NCBI RefSeq assembly: GCF_903944925.1 | Contig: NZ_CAJATU010000063.1 | Coordinates: forward strand, 176,870-240,869 | Length of the DNA stretch: 64,000 nucleotides | Reading direction: 5' to 3' | Source of the DNA: an uncultured Rhodopila sp. | Lineage (GTDB): Bacteria; Pseudomonadota; Alphaproteobacteria; Acetobacterales; Acetobacteraceae | Shown: positions 28,668 to 38,650 of the stretch, in pieces | Numbering within the stretch: the first letter of the stretch is position 1 | Layout of the letters: every line of letters begins with the position of its first letter | Notes under the pieces: model-generated | Told to the model about the DNA's origin: nothing | The model's input: the letters and a program-made list of their open reading frames with translations, nothing else | Databases searched by the model: none | Program-made: the position numbers and the translations under genes

Positions 28668-30070
28668 CAGGCGATCTCCTCCTGCGATACCTGCCAATGG
28701 CTGCGGCCCGATCGCTTCACGTCATACATCGCCATGTCGGCCCGCCGCATCAGGTCCTCAATGGTTTCCCGGCTGCCCGCCCGGCGCATGGCGATGCCGA
28801 TGGACAGGCCTAGATCGGGGAAGGCCTCCGGCACCACGCAGCTCAATTCGACCGGCGCGGTCTTGCACAAATGTTCGGCACGTTCCGCCGCGATCATCCG
28901 GTCCGCGCCGCCGAGCCAAATGGCGAATTCGTCGCCGCCCAGCCGGGCGATCAGATCCGATGGGCGCACCAGCCTGCGCAGTATCTCCGCCAGCTTGATC
29001 AGCACCGCGTCGCCCGTCGCATGGCCCATCCGGTCGTTCACCGCCTTGAACGAGTCCATGTCGAGGAACAGCAGCGTGCCCGGCAAATCCTCCCGGTCGA
29101 GGCGGGCGCAGTGGCGGCGGATCTCCTCCATGAATGCGCGGCGGTTGAGCAGCCCGGTCAGCGGATCGGTGCGCGCCTGATGCGCCATTTCCAACTGGAT
29201 CGCCTCGTATTCCAGGATCATGCGCACAATACCGGTGGCCGACGCGGCGAGCAGGGCATCGTCCCGGTCCCACGCCCGCGCATTGGCGTTGCGCCAGATC
29301 GCCAGGCCGGCAGTGGCGCCGAAACGGGTCTGGCAACCGACGGCCAGGACCAGGCGGCCATCGAAGTTCACCGCCTCTCCGGGGTCCGACGGCTGCAGCG
29401 CGATCAGCCGGGCAGCGGTATCGACCGTGGCCGGCGCGCCCGGGCCGCAATCGTGCAGGATTCGCAGACGCGGGCTTTCCGCCGAGGCACCTATCACCGC
29501 CGCGCCCTCCGCCCCCAGGGCGTGGATCATCGCCCACAGCGCGGCGTCCATCATGTGATCCGCGACCAGCTCCTGCCCGACGCGCGACAGGATGTGGTCC
29601 AGCACCTCCCCGCGGCGCAGCCGGCCGGCGATCTGCGATGACTGGTTGTCGTAGTCGGTCATGTCGATGCCGATGCCGCGCGCACCGACAACAACGCCTG
29701 AGGGATCGAGCAGCGGCGCGGCGGAGATCGCCATCATCGCCAGCGACCCGTCGCACCGCCTGATCCAGGCGCGCCGCCGCCGGAACTCCGCAATCGGCCG
29801 GAACGGGTTGAGGATCGGACCGACGCCGTCATCGCCGACGAGCAGTTCCGACGGCTGGCCGATCAGCAATCCGGCGGGCCAGCCCAGCGCCTGGTCCGGA
29901 ATAATAAACACGAAGCGCCCCGCCGCATCCGTCTCAAACACGAGATCGGCTGCCAGGCAGACGAGCTGACGCCAGCGCTGCCGGCTTTCCTCCAGGGCTT
30001 CGCGGATCACGTCCGGCGCAGGTTTGTCCGGAACGGCCGGGGACGGAAGATGCAAGGTGGTATGGGGCAT
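28667..30070 (-). CDS. Diguanylate cyclase with PAS and GAF-like sensor domains
   Basis: A 467-residue cytosolic signalling enzyme making cyclic di-GMP from two GTP. A PAS domain covers about residues 33-140 (RWRQLVCLAADLVFETDAAGRF), a GAF-like domain about 158-290, and a GGDEF domain about 295-460. The active site RLGGDEFA is intact (GGDEF at 378-382). RPSD at 369-372, five residues before it, is a classical product-inhibition I-site. The ATG at 30070 is used because upstream in-frame residues look non-coding. It is coupled to the DUF2336 gene. Confidence 0.93.
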   Translation of the reverse strand: MPHTTLHLPSPAVPDKPAPDVIREALEESRQRWRQLVCLAADLVFETDAAGRFVFIIPDQALGWPAGLLIGQPSELLVGDDGVGPILNPFRPIAEFRRRRAWIRRCDGSLAMMAISAAPLLDPSGVVVGARGIGIDMTDYDNQSSQIAGRLRRGEVLDHILSRVGQELVADHMMDAALWAMIHALGAEGAAVIGASAESPRLRILHDCGPGAPATVDTAARLIALQPSDPGEAVNFDGRLVLAVGCQTRFGATAGLAIWRNANARAWDRDDALLAASATGIVRMILEYEAIQLEMAHQARTDPLTGLLNRRAFMEEIRRHCARLDREDLPGTLLFLDMDSFKAVNDRMGHATGDAVLIKLAEILRRLVRPSDLIARLGGDEFAIWLGGADRMIAAERAEHLCKTAPVELSCVVPEAFPDLGLSIGIAMRRAGSRETIEDLMRRADMAMYDVKRSGRSHWQVSQEEIA

Positions 30071-30558
30071 GCGCGGCGCGTCCTCAGGATACCGGTGACG
30101 CCATGAAAGCCACGAAATCCTTAACGAAAGGTTTCCGGTAGAGCGAATTTGACCGGATCCGTCATCCAGGGAGAGTCCGTCGGCGGCTTTGGAGAACGGC
30201 GTTGCGCCCTGTAGCCGGGCCGGGGGGCTGGTGGCGCCAGCAGCCTTCAAATCGCGGGAGGCACTCTCAGGCATGTCGCTTTCAGACGTCCTGCTCAACC
30301 GTCCGGCGCGTCTAACGCGCCATGAGGAAGTGACCCCAACCGTGGCGCCCGGCGAAGCGGTCCGTGCTGAGCGCGACCGGGTTTGATCATCATCGACACG
30401 TCGGCTTCGCCCGTCCGGATCGAACTGGTCTGAGGAGTCCCCGGCCGGGGGATGCATCCTTGTGATGTCACAACTATGAAAGCCGAGCGGCAAAACGGCT
30501 CGCCGCGGATGCCCCGCGTCACCGTCCTGTTTAAAACCCCAAGCTGGAGGCGGACGGT
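30071..30558. other. 488-bp divergent intergenic region
   Basis: This stretch separates the diguanylate cyclase (minus) from the hybrid histidine kinase (plus) and should hold both promoters. I see no convincing gene in it. A short frame at 30189-30386 has no recognisable homology or codon pattern. A GGAGAG ... CTCTCAGG pairing (about 30168-30270) superficially recalls a glycine riboswitch but lacks the conserved core. Confidence 0.4.
30459..30472. promoter_or_regulatory. Dyad TTGTGA-N2-TCACAA upstream of hybrid kinase
   Basis: An interrupted palindrome with perfect 6-bp arms lies 87 bp before the kinase TTG start. The arms resemble Crp/FixK half-sites but the spacer is 2 bp rather than the usual 4-6, so the binding protein is unknown. 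Confidence 0.3.
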
Positions 30559-33500
30559 TTGGCAGATAGCGCAGATAGCGGAGAGCACGATTTCCTTGCC
30601 GGCGGCGGAGAGGCGGGTACGCTTATGCGCGCCCGCGACTGGTCGCGCACGCCGCTCGGCCGCCCGGAAACCTGGCCGCAAAGCCTGCGCACCTCCGTCA
30701 GCACCTGCCTCAACTGCGCTTTCCCCATCCTGATCTGGTGGGGGCCTGAACTGGTAAAGCTGTACAACGATTCGTACAGCGAGATCCTCGGCGCCAAGCA
30801 TCCCGCTGCCCTCGGGTCCGCGGCCCGCGACGTCTGGCCGGAGATCTGGGACGTCATCGGCCCGATGCTCCATGGCGTCATGAGCCGCGGCGAAGCGACC
30901 CGGGCCGAGGACCTGCTGCTGCTGCTGCACCGGCGCGGCTTCGACGAGGAGTGCTATTTCTGCTTCTCCTACAGCCCGATCCGCGATGAGACCGGCGGCA
31001 TCGGCGGGGTGTTCTGCCCGGTCATCGAGACGACCGAACGCGTCATCGGCGCGCGCCGCCTGAACCTGCTGCGCGACATCGCCGAACTCTCGGCCGACAC
31101 GAGTTCCGCAGCCTCCGCCTGCGCCCTCGCCATTGCCAGCATCAGGGAGCACGGGCGTCACGATCTGCCCTTCGCCGCGCTGTACCTGGTCGATGACGAC
31201 GGCGGCCTTGCCCGCCTCGCCGGTTCCGCCGCCCTCGAACCGGGCAGCCGCGCCTGCCCGGAGGCGATCCGCCTCGATACCCCGGAAGGTGCGCTGCTTT
31301 ATGCCGCCGTGGTCAACGGCAGCGAAACCGTGCTGGTGGAAAATCCCGCCGACACCTTCGGCACTTTGCCGGCCGGACCCTGGACCCGGCCGCCGGAACG
31401 GGTTGCACTGCTGCCGCTGAGCACGGGGAGCACCCGCGCCGCCGGGTTCATGCTCGCCGGCCTCAACCCGCACCGGCCGTTGGAGGAGATGCGCGGCTTC
31501 GCCGAACTGGTTGCCGGCCAGGTCGCCACCGCCGTCGGCAAGGCGCGCGCCTATGAGGAAGAACGCCGCCGCGCCGAAGCCCTGGCCGAGCTGGACCGGG
31601 CGAAGACCGCCTTCTTCAGCAATATCAGCCACGAGTTCCGCACGCCGCTGACCTTGATGCTGGGTCCGCTGGAGGAAATCCTCGGCAAACCCGCCTCCAC
31701 TCCGCTGGCCGAGGTGCGGACTCTGGTCGAAACCGGCAACCGCAACGCGCTGCGGCTGCAGCGGCTGGTCAACGCGCTGCTGGATTTCTCCCGCATCGAG
31801 GCCGGCCGGATGGGTGCGCGCTATCGGCCAACCGACCTGTGCAGGCTCACGCGGGAGCTGGCGTCCGGCTTTGAGTCGGCGATGCGGCGCGCCGGGCTGG
31901 ACTTCGCGCTGAACCTGAACCCTCTGCCGCAGCCGATCTATGTCGATACCGGCATGTGGGAAAAGGTGGTGCTTAACCTGCTGTCGAACGCGTTCAAGTT
32001 CACCTTGAGCGGCGGCGTTCAGGTGAACCTGTCGGAACAGGATGGCGCCGCGGTGCTGACGGTGCGGGACACCGGCATCGGCATCGCCGCGGACGATCTG
32101 CCGCATGTTTTCGAGCGCTTCCACCGAATCGAAGGCACCCGGGGACGCAGCCATGAGGGGACCGGCATCGGCCTCGCCCTGGTCTCCGACCTGGTCCGGC
32201 TGCATGGCGGCTCCGTCGCGGCGGAGAGCCAACCGGACACGGGGTCGGCATTCACCGTCCGCATCCCGTTCGGGAGCGCGCATCTGCCGCAGGACCGGAT
32301 CAGCGAGGAGCCGGGAGACCTGACCGAAGGCGCCGGAGGGGCGGCTTTCCTCGACGAGGTGGCGTCGTGGCTCGATGACGAGCCGACGGAGGGACGTCCG
32401 GAACCCGATAGCGAGGCGGCGACGATCCTGCTGGCTGAGGACAATGCCGACATGCGCGGCTATGTCCGCAGATTGCTGGGATCCGCAGGGTACCGGGTGC
32501 TCGCGGCGGCGGACGGGCAGGCCGCGCTGGATCTGCTGGAAACGGCCGTTCCCGACCTGGTGTTGAGCGACGTCATGATGCCGCGCCTCGACGGCCCCGG
32601 CTTGGTGCGCGCCATTCGCGGCGATCCCCGCCTGCGTGAGCTGCCGGTGCTGCTGCTGTCGGCCCGCGCCGGTGAGGAAGCCCGGGTCATCGGGTTCGCG
32701 GCGGAGGCGGACGACTATATCGTCAAGCCGTTTGCCGCGCGCGAATTGCTGGCGCGGGTGCAATCCAACCTGGCGACCGCGAAGCTGCGCCAGCGGGCGC
32801 GGCAGGAGCTGCGGACCGCGAACGATACTCTCGAGCGCATGGTCGCCGAACGCACCGCCGAGCGCGATCGGCTGTGGGAACTCAGCGAGGATCTGCTGGT
32901 GGCGGCCGGCTACAATGGCAACCTGCTGCGGGTCAGCCCGTCATGGACCCGACTGTTGGGATACTCCGAAGCCGAATTGCTGGGCCCCGATTATCAGACC
33001 ATCACCCACCCGGACGACGTCCCCGTTTCTATGGCCAAGGTGCTGGAAATGCGCCGGACGCGGACGCCGGTGCGTTTCGAGAACCGCGTCCGCGCCGCCG
33101 ACGGCCGATATCTTTGGATCGCCTGGACCCTATCCCCCGATCCCAACCGCGACACCATGATCGGCATCGGCCGCGACGTTACCGGGGACAAGGCTGCGCG
33201 TGAGGAGATCGCCCAGGCGAACCGGGACCTGCGCGCCCAGATCGCGGAGCGGGAGCGGGTCGAGGCGGACTTGCGGCAGATGCAGCGGCTGGAGGCCATC
33301 GGCCAGCTTACCTCCGGTGTCGCGCATGATTTCAACAACCTTCTGACTGTGGTCACCGGCGCTGTCGAGCTGATCGACCATGATCCGGCGCATCCCGCCA
33401 CGCCCCGGCGCATCGGCATGATCCGGACCGCGGCGCAGCGGGGTGCCACGCTGACGGGACAGCTCCTGGCGTTTGCCCGCAAGCAGAGGTTGGCGCCGAA

Positions 33501-34443
33501 GCCGCTCGACCTGAACGAAGCGGTCAGCACCATGAATGAACTGTTGCAGGGGACGCTCGGCGGGACGGTTCGGCTGGACGTCGCGCTCAAACCCGGTCTG
33601 TGGCCGGCGTTGGCGGATCAGGCGCAACTGGAGCTGGTGGTGCTGAATCTGGCGATCAACGCGCGCGATGCGATGCCGGTGGGCGGCGCGCTGACGATCG
33701 AGACGGCGAACGCGACGCTCGGCCCGCCGCAATCGCCGCACGAGCCGGAGGCCGGGGAGTATGTTGCGATCACAGTCACCGACGCCGGGACGGGGATGAC
33801 GCCGGAGGTGATGGAACACGCGTTCGAGCCGTTCTTCACCACCAAGGGGCCAGGCAAGGGGTCGGGTTTGGGTCTCGCGCAGGTCTACGGGTTCGCCAAG
33901 CAATCCGGCGGCGGCGTGCGGATCGACTCCCGGGTCGGGGAGGGGACATCGATCAAGGTGTATCTGCCGCGCGCCGAAATACTGCCGCACCACGCAGTGG
34001 AGGCGGGCGCCACTGGCGCGGAGGCCGAACCCGGGCAACTGCGCGTGTTGTTGGTCGATGACGACGCCGACGTGCGCGACGTAACGGCCTGCCTGCTGGA
34101 GGATTTGGGCTATCACGTCACCCCGGCCGCCAGCGGCGCGGCGGCCCTGGAGCTTCTGCGGAGCGGGGCGGAGTTCGACCTGCATCTGTTCGACTTCGCC
34201 ATGCCGGGGATGAACGGGGTGGAACTGGCGCAACAGGTGGAGGCGCGGCGGCCGGGCGTTCCGACGGTGTTCATCACCGGCTATGCGGACACCAAGGCGC
34301 TGGACGATATCGGCGGGCGGCCGGTGGTGCTGAAGCCGTTCCGGCCGGATAAGCTTGCCGCGACGCTGCGGACGGCGATCGAGGCAAACCACGCCGGCGG
34401 CAACGTCGTGGCGTTCCGGCGGGATGTTCCGGCGGCGGGGTAA
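30559..34443 (+). CDS. Hybrid sensor protein with two histidine-kinase modules and two receiver domains
   Basis: A 1294-residue protein. Order: PAS-like N-terminus (about 25-165), GAF (about 170-330), kinase one (H358 in [13 protein letters not shown]; ATPase boxes [26 protein letters not shown]), receiver one ([13 protein letters not shown], phospho-acceptor D671), a coiled coil, a PAS domain (about 775-875), kinase two (H923 in [13 protein letters not shown]; ATPase boxes [20 protein letters not shown]) and a terminal receiver (D1212). No membrane segments are visible, so it should sense an internal signal. The start is TTG with GGAGG 8 nt upstream (30546-30550). No DNA-binding output domain is present. 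Confidence 0.93.
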   Translation: MADSADSGEHDFLAGGGEAGTLMRARDWSRTPLGRPETWPQSLRTSVSTCLNCAFPILIWWGPELVKLYNDSYSEILGAKHPAALGSAARDVWPEIWDVIGPMLHGVMSRGEATRAEDLLLLLHRRGFDEECYFCFSYSPIRDETGGIGGVFCPVIETTERVIGARRLNLLRDIAELSADTSSAASACALAIASIREHGRHDLPFAALYLVDDDGGLARLAGSAALEPGSRACPEAIRLDTPEGALLYAAVVNGSETVLVENPADTFGTLPAGPWTRPPERVALLPLSTGSTRAAGFMLAGLNPHRPLEEMRGFAELVAGQVATAVGKARAYEEERRRAEALAELDRAKTAFFSNISHEFRTPLTLMLGPLEEILGKPASTPLAEVRTLVETGNRNALRLQRLVNALLDFSRIEAGRMGARYRPTDLCRLTRELASGFESAMRRAGLDFALNLNPLPQPIYVDTGMWEKVVLNLLSNAFKFTLSGGVQVNLSEQDGAAVLTVRDTGIGIAADDLPHVFERFHRIEGTRGRSHEGTGIGLALVSDLVRLHGGSVAAESQPDTGSAFTVRIPFGSAHLPQDRISEEPGDLTEGAGGAAFLDEVASWLDDEPTEGRPEPDSEAATILLAEDNADMRGYVRRLLGSAGYRVLAAADGQAALDLLETAVPDLVLSDVMMPRLDGPGLVRAIRGDPRLRELPVLLLSARAGEEARVIGFAAEADDYIVKPFAARELLARVQSNLATAKLRQRARQELRTANDTLERMVAERTAERDRLWELSEDLLVAAGYNGNLLRVSPSWTRLLGYSEAELLGPDYQTITHPDDVPVSMAKVLEMRRTRTPVRFENRVRAADGRYLWIAWTLSPDPNRDTMIGIGRDVTGDKAAREEIAQANRDLRAQIAERERVEADLRQMQRLEAIGQLTSGVAHDFNNLLTVVTGAVELIDHDPAHPATPRRIGMIRTAAQRGATLTGQLLAFARKQRLAPKPLDLNEAVSTMNELLQGTLGGTVRLDVALKPGLWPALADQAQLELVVLNLAINARDAMPVGGALTIETANATLGPPQSPHEPEAGEYVAITVTDAGTGMTPEVMEHAFEPFFTTKGPGKGSGLGLAQVYGFAKQSGGGVRIDSRVGEGTSIKVYLPRAEILPHHAVEAGATGAEAEPGQLRVLLVDDDADVRDVTACLLEDLGYHVTPAASGAAALELLRSGAEFDLHLFDFAMPGMNGVELAQQVEARRPGVPTVFITGYADTKALDDIGGRPVVLKPFRPDKLAATLRTAIEANHAGGNVVAFRRDVPAAG

Positions 34444-34460
34444 CCTGCCGCCGCTGCGTG

Positions 34461-35381
34461 TCAGGCCGCTTTGGGCAAGCGGAACCCGCTGGCGTCGAAC
34501 GCCGCGAACAGCGCCGCCGTCTGCTCCGCATTCAGTCTCAGGTGCGGCGGCCGGATGTTCAGCCAGCGGTCGTCGCCGGTATGCCGCGCCACCAGGGCCT
34601 TCAGGCCCGGGATCAGCGGCACCGAGATCACCGCCTTGCGCGTCGCCGACAATATCTCCTGCGCCGTCGCGCCCCTGGCATTGTCCCAATTGGCGTAGAC
34701 CTCGGCGCCCAGCGCGCAATTGACGTTGGACGCGGCGGTGATCGACCCGGCGCTGCCCTTGTCCAGCAGCGGCTTCAGCAGCGAGTCATCGCCGGCATAG
34801 ACCTCGAACCCGTCGCGCGCGAAGCCTTCGACATAGGCCAGGCCGTTTTCATAGCTGCCGGAGCTGTCCTTGATTCCTTTCACCTTTCCGGGGTTCGCCC
34901 GCAGCAGCCGCGCGATGAAATCCACCGAGAAGGGGATCGCCGATTGCTGAGGGAAATTATACAGATAGATCGCGATGTCGCCCGCGACGCGCTGGATGAC
35001 CTCGTTGAAATAGGCCAGCAGGCCGTTCTCCGACGGGTTCTTGTAGTAGAACGGCGGCAGCAGCAGGGCGCCGCGGCAGCCAAGCTCCTGCGCCTGGCGG
35101 GTCAGCAGGACGGTGTCGGTGATCGCCGTCGTGCCGGTCCCCGGCAGCATCTTCGCCGCCGGGATGCCGCGCGCGGCGAGTCCCTCCAGCACCGCGATCC
35201 GCTCGCTTACCCCAAGGCTGTTGGCCTCCCCGGTGGTGCCGAGCACCGCCAGGCCGTGGCAGCCATTGGCCAGCAGCCAGCGGCAATGCGCCGCCATCCG
35301 GTCGAGGTCGATCGACAGGTCAGCGTTCATCGCGGTGACGACCGCGGCGTTGATCCCGCCGTAGAGTGCCCCCTTCAGCAT
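34461..35381 (-). CDS. Dihydrodipicolinate synthase family aldolase/lyase
   Basis: A 306-residue TIM-barrel protein of the DapA/NanA superfamily. The Schiff-base lysine is in VKGIKDSSGS and the catalytic tyrosine probably in IYLYNFPQ; the GTTGEANSLG loop is the usual carboxylate-binding site. It begins with MLKGALYGGINAAVVTAMN at 35381, preceded by a strong GAGGAGGAGA, and an upstream in-frame extension overlaps the cysteine-cluster gene. DapA paralogues act on many 2-oxo acids; the RPPHLRLNAEQ tail and lack of lysine genes nearby make true DapA less likely. Its ATG overlaps the stop of the upstream gene by 1 bp. Confidence 0.9.
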   Translation of the reverse strand: MLKGALYGGINAAVVTAMNADLSIDLDRMAAHCRWLLANGCHGLAVLGTTGEANSLGVSERIAVLEGLAARGIPAAKMLPGTGTTAITDTVLLTRQAQELGCRGALLLPPFYYKNPSENGLLAYFNEVIQRVAGDIAIYLYNFPQQSAIPFSVDFIARLLRANPGKVKGIKDSSGSYENGLAYVEGFARDGFEVYAGDDSLLKPLLDKGSAGSITAASNVNCALGAEVYANWDNARGATAQEILSATRKAVISVPLIPGLKALVARHTGDDRWLNIRPPHLRLNAEQTAALFAAFDASGFRLPKAA

Positions 35382-35863
35382 CACGTCTCCTCCTCGATTT
35401 TGGCTTTGGGACGGCGCGCGCGCGGCTGCTTGCCGGGCCAGTCGACCGCGTGGTCTTCCAACTGGCCGGCCCAGCGCTCGTTGATCGCACGCCCGCGAAT
35501 CGAGACGCCGGCCTGATGGACGGTATCCGGATCGCCCGACACCAAGGGGTGCCACCACGCCAGGGGCTTGCCGTCGCGCAGCCGGACATAGGCGCAGGAG
35601 GGCGGCAGCCAGTCGATGTCCTGTAGCGCCTCCGGGGTCAGGCTGACGCAGTCCGGCACCCGGCGCTGCCGCTTCGCGTAGTCGGTGCACTGGCAGGTCT
35701 CCAGGTGCAGCAAGCGGCAGGCGATGTTGGTGAACGTCAGGGCGTTGTCTTCTTCATGCCGCAGCTTGTGCAGGCAGCAGCGGCCGCATCCGTCGCACAG
35801 GGACTCCCATTCGGTCCGGGTCATCTCCTGCAGCGACTTGGTCTTCCAGAACGGCTTGGGCAT
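35381..35863 (-). CDS. YcgN-family cysteine cluster protein (UPF0260)
   Basis: A 160-residue protein with an N-terminal cysteine cluster, LCDGCGRCCLHKL (C23, C26, C29, C30), and further cysteines in CRLLHLETCQCTDY and VPDCVSL. The conserved LPPSCAYVRLRDGKPLAWWHPLVSGD block identifies the UPF0260 family, whose metal ligand and role are not established to my knowledge. The basic/acidic tail (ARRPKAKIEEET) is variable. The stop codon overlaps the start of the DapA-like gene, indicating coupling. Confidence 0.93.
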   Translation of the reverse strand: MPKPFWKTKSLQEMTRTEWESLCDGCGRCCLHKLRHEEDNALTFTNIACRLLHLETCQCTDYAKRQRRVPDCVSLTPEALQDIDWLPPSCAYVRLRDGKPLAWWHPLVSGDPDTVHQAGVSIRGRAINERWAGQLEDHAVDWPGKQPRARRPKAKIEEET

Positions 35864-35917
35864 GACGGCAAGCCTACAGGCTTGCGGCAGCCTTCGCCAG
35901 CGGAGGGCCGCGCCGTT

Positions 35918-36796
35918 TCAGTGTGACGGCGGCGCCAGACTTTGCTCCTGCACCGGACCCCGTTCACCCGAGGGCGCGCTGCCCGGTGCAAGCGGAGTCG
36001 GCTGGCCACCCTGCTGCGGGTACGACGGATAAGCCGGCGCATAGCCCGGCTGCTGCTGCGTCGGGAGCGCCCCCGGTCCGGCCCCCGGCGGTGGCGCCCC
36101 CGGCCCGGGCCCCGCGTCGGGCGAACCAAACTTCGTCAGCACATCCCGCAGCGGATCGGCACCGGGGTTGCTGCCCTGCATCTGCACCACGATCTGCCGG
36201 GCGGCAAAGGCCTGGCCGTAGTAGCGCTGGTTCGAATCGGTGTCGGTTGCCATCGAGCTGCCCTCGAACCCGATGCCGCCATACAATCCGCGCGACGACG
36301 AATAAGCGACGATATCCGCGCCGACGGCAGCCGTGGTGGATCCGTTGATGCCCGCCCCGAGCGTGGCCACGGTGATCGCGGCGTCGGCGCCGAACTTGAA
36401 CTGGTGGTCGATGACGGCATTCAGGCCCTTGTCCGTCAGGACCAGCAGCAGCAATTCGCTGTCCTGGATGCCGAACTGAAATCCCATGCCGCCGCTGATG
36501 ATCGTGAAGAACGCCGGATAGGACCATGTGCCGTTGCCGGCGCGGCCCAGCAGCACGCAATGGCCACCGGAACCGGCGAAGAAGAACGCGGCCCTGAAGT
36601 TGCGCGGGCAGATGAAGACGCCCTTGGCGCGACGCAACATGATCTTGGGATCCTTGGCCACGGTCTGCGTCATCATCTCCTGCACCGTCAGCGTGGCGCG
36701 ATCCACCAGGGTCTGCTGCTCGCCCGGCGCGTCCGCGGAACAGGCCGTCTGCAGCGTCAGCAAGGCCAATGCGGCTGTCGCCAGATACCGGATCAT
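35918..36796 (-). CDS. SYLF/YSC84-domain exported protein
   Basis: A 292-residue protein with an N-terminal signal (YLATAALALLTLQTACSADA), possibly a lipoprotein, though the site QTAC is not an ideal lipobox. The SYLF domain follows: DPKIMLRRAKGVFICPRN, FFFAGSGGHCVLLGR, WSYPAFFTIISGGMGFQFG and the long beta segment through SSRGLYGGIGFEG. The C-terminal 70 residues are Pro/Gly/Gln-rich and probably disordered. SYLF domains bind lipids in eukaryotes; the bacterial role is unclear. It is divergent from the amino-acid binding-protein gene. Confidence 0.9.
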   Translation of the reverse strand: MIRYLATAALALLTLQTACSADAPGEQQTLVDRATLTVQEMMTQTVAKDPKIMLRRAKGVFICPRNFRAAFFFAGSGGHCVLLGRAGNGTWSYPAFFTIISGGMGFQFGIQDSELLLLVLTDKGLNAVIDHQFKFGADAAITVATLGAGINGSTTAAVGADIVAYSSSRGLYGGIGFEGSSMATDTDSNQRYYGQAFAARQIVVQMQGSNPGADPLRDVLTKFGSPDAGPGPGAPPPGAGPGALPTQQQPGYAPAYPSYPQQGGQPTPLAPGSAPSGERGPVQEQSLAPPSH

Positions 36797-36985
36797 GCGT
36801 CTGTACTCCCCCTGCCATCCGAATCGCCGTTGCATAGGCCGAACGCCCGAGTCGGGGGGAGTCCCCCGCGCCATATCGACCGAGGTGCCGCCGATGTGAT
36901 CCGGCCCTCGGCTTGCAAGGCCTCGATATGCCGTAAAGCCGAACGTTGTGTTACACCATCGGCGCCTGCGAGGAGGAATGGGTTG

Positions 36986-37849
36986 ATGACGGATGGACGG
37001 AGACGACTCGGCCCGGGGCGGCGGGCCTTGGCCGGTGTGCTGCCCGCACTGGCGCTGGCGGCTGCGGCCCCGGGTGCCGCCCGGGCGCAGGGCGCGACCG
37101 AAAGCACGTTCGACCGCGTGCGCCGCACCAAGGTGATGCGAATGGCCGCATTGCCGGGCGAACTGCCGTATTTCCAGAAGGACCTGGTCACCGGAGAATG
37201 GTCGGGTGCCTGCATCGCGATGGCGGGCGACCTGTCGAAGGTGTTCGACGCAAGGCTTGAGTATGTCGAATCGACCTATGGCAACTCGGTGCTGGACCTG
37301 CAGTCCAACAAGATCGACCTGGCCTTCGCGCTGAATCCCAGCCCGGCGCGGGCGCTGTCGATCACATTCACCCGGCCGATGATCACCCATCCGTTCGGCT
37401 GCCTGGCGAAAAAGGGCCTCGCGCCGAAAACCTGGGACGACCTGAACAAGCCGGAGCTGGTGATCGTCTTCGATATCGGCAGCCTGCATGAGACGGCGGC
37501 GCGGCGCTATTGCCCGAAAGCGCAGCTCACCGGGTTCAAGACCCGCGACGAATGCACCTTGGCGCTGCAATCGGGCCGGGCGGACGCGCATATCCAGGCG
37601 GCCCTGCTGGGCCTGGCCACCGTGGGCAAGAACCCGTCCCTCGGGCCGTACTACCTTCTTACCAACCCGACGGTGGCGCTGCCGAGCTGTATCGGTTTGC
37701 AGCGGGAGCCGGATACGCGCTTCCGCGAGGTGGTGGACGCCTGGCTGGACATGAACCGCGGCACCGGCCAGTTGCGCGAATGGATGCTGGACGGGCTCGC
37801 GAAATTCGGCGTGACCCGTGATCAGGTGCCGCCGGGACTGACGTTCTAG
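36986..37849 (+). CDS. Polar amino-acid ABC transporter substrate-binding protein
   Basis: A 287-residue periplasmic binding protein (SBP_bac_3). A twin-arginine-rich signal (GRRALAGVLPALALAAAAPG, cleavage near RAQG) precedes FDRVRRTKVMRMAALPGELPYFQKD, the CIAMAGDLSKVFDARLEYVE block and NKIDLAFALNPSPARALSITFT. Four cysteines are present in the mature part. The ATG at 36986 has AGGAGG 9 nt upstream. The permease gene starts 8 bp after the stop, but no ATP-binding subunit follows. Confidence 0.92.
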   Translation: MTDGRRRLGPGRRALAGVLPALALAAAAPGAARAQGATESTFDRVRRTKVMRMAALPGELPYFQKDLVTGEWSGACIAMAGDLSKVFDARLEYVESTYGNSVLDLQSNKIDLAFALNPSPARALSITFTRPMITHPFGCLAKKGLAPKTWDDLNKPELVIVFDIGSLHETAARRYCPKAQLTGFKTRDECTLALQSGRADAHIQAALLGLATVGKNPSLGPYYLLTNPTVALPSCIGLQREPDTRFREVVDAWLDMNRGTGQLREWMLDGLAKFGVTRDQVPPGLTF

Positions 37850-37857
37850 CCGCCCGG

Positions 37858-38529
37858 ATGCACTATCAGTGGGACTTCGTCTTCCTGCTGCGCTACGCGC
37901 CGCTGTTCTGGCGCGGCGTGCTGGTCACCCTCAGCTACACGGCAGCGACGATCGTCCTGGGGCTGATCATCGGGCTGGCGGTCGGGCTGGGGCGGCTGTC
38001 GCGGTCGCGGCTGCTCAACATCCCGCTGATCGCGTTCATCGAGCTGTTCCGCTGCACGCCGCTGCTGGTACAGCTCGTCTGGTTCTACTACGCCTTGCCG
38101 GTGCTGCTGGGCATCCAGATCCCGGCGACACTGGCGGCGGGGATGACGCTGTCCTGCTACACGGGCGCTTTCTATGCGGAGATTTTCCGCGGCGGAATCA
38201 TTTCCATCGAGCAGGGGCAATGGGATGCGGCCCGGGCGCTGGGACTGCGGCGCTGGCCGGTGATGCGCCGGGTGATCCTGCCGCAGGCGGTGCGCCGGAT
38301 GATCCCGCCGTTCGTCAACCAGTCGATCACCCAGTTGAAGAATACGTCGCTGGTCTCGACCATCGCGGTGCCGGATTTGCTGTATAACGGATCGCTCGTG
38401 ACGGCGGATACCTACCGGCCGCTGGAGGTCTATACGGTTGTCGCGCTGATCTATTTCGCGCTGCTGTTCCCAAGCACGTTGCTGGCGCAGGCCTATGAGC
38501 GGCGGCTGGCGAAGCGGCCGAACGCGTAG
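37858..38529 (+). CDS. Polar amino-acid ABC transporter permease (HisM/GlnP family)
   Basis: A 223-residue inner-membrane permease. The family segments GVLVTLSYTAATIVLGLIIGL, FIELFRCTPLLVQLVWFYYALP, and the EAA-like loop EIFRGGIISIEQGQWDAARALG are clear, as is RVILPQAVRRMIPPFVNQ. It lies 8 bp after the binding-protein gene. The partner ATPase must be encoded elsewhere. A long hairpin follows the stop. Confidence 0.94.
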   Translation: MHYQWDFVFLLRYAPLFWRGVLVTLSYTAATIVLGLIIGLAVGLGRLSRSRLLNIPLIAFIELFRCTPLLVQLVWFYYALPVLLGIQIPATLAAGMTLSCYTGAFYAEIFRGGIISIEQGQWDAARALGLRRWPVMRRVILPQAVRRMIPPFVNQSITQLKNTSLVSTIAVPDLLYNGSLVTADTYRPLEVYTVVALIYFALLFPSTLLAQAYERRLAKRPNA

Positions 38530-38553
38530 CACCGCGCCATGCCGCAACGACGA

Positions 38554-38613
38554 AAAACCGGCAATCCGCGATACAGCCGCGCCGGAGCGGCGGTGTCACG
38601 GATTGCCGGTTTT
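38554..38613. terminator. Bidirectional terminator between permease and pal
   Basis: A perfect 15-bp inverted repeat: AAAACCGGCAATCCG at 38554-38568 and its complement at 38599-38613, ending in TTTT on each strand. A smaller GCCGC/GCGGC hairpin lies inside the 30-nt loop. It separates two convergent genes, as expected of a shared intrinsic terminator. Confidence 0.85.
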
Positions 38614-38650
38614 CGGGTTGACGGTCCCGGGGGACCATCCGGCAGGATGA

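Noticed and set aside
27178..28998. Plus-strand open frame of 606 codons opposite the DUF2336 gene
   Set aside because: Serine/arginine-rich antisense of a supported gene; no family resemblance.
30168..30270. GGAGAG ... CTCTCAGG pairing suggestive of a glycine riboswitch
   Set aside because: The conserved core sequence between the stems is missing, and the downstream gene is a sensor kinase, not a glycine-related gene.
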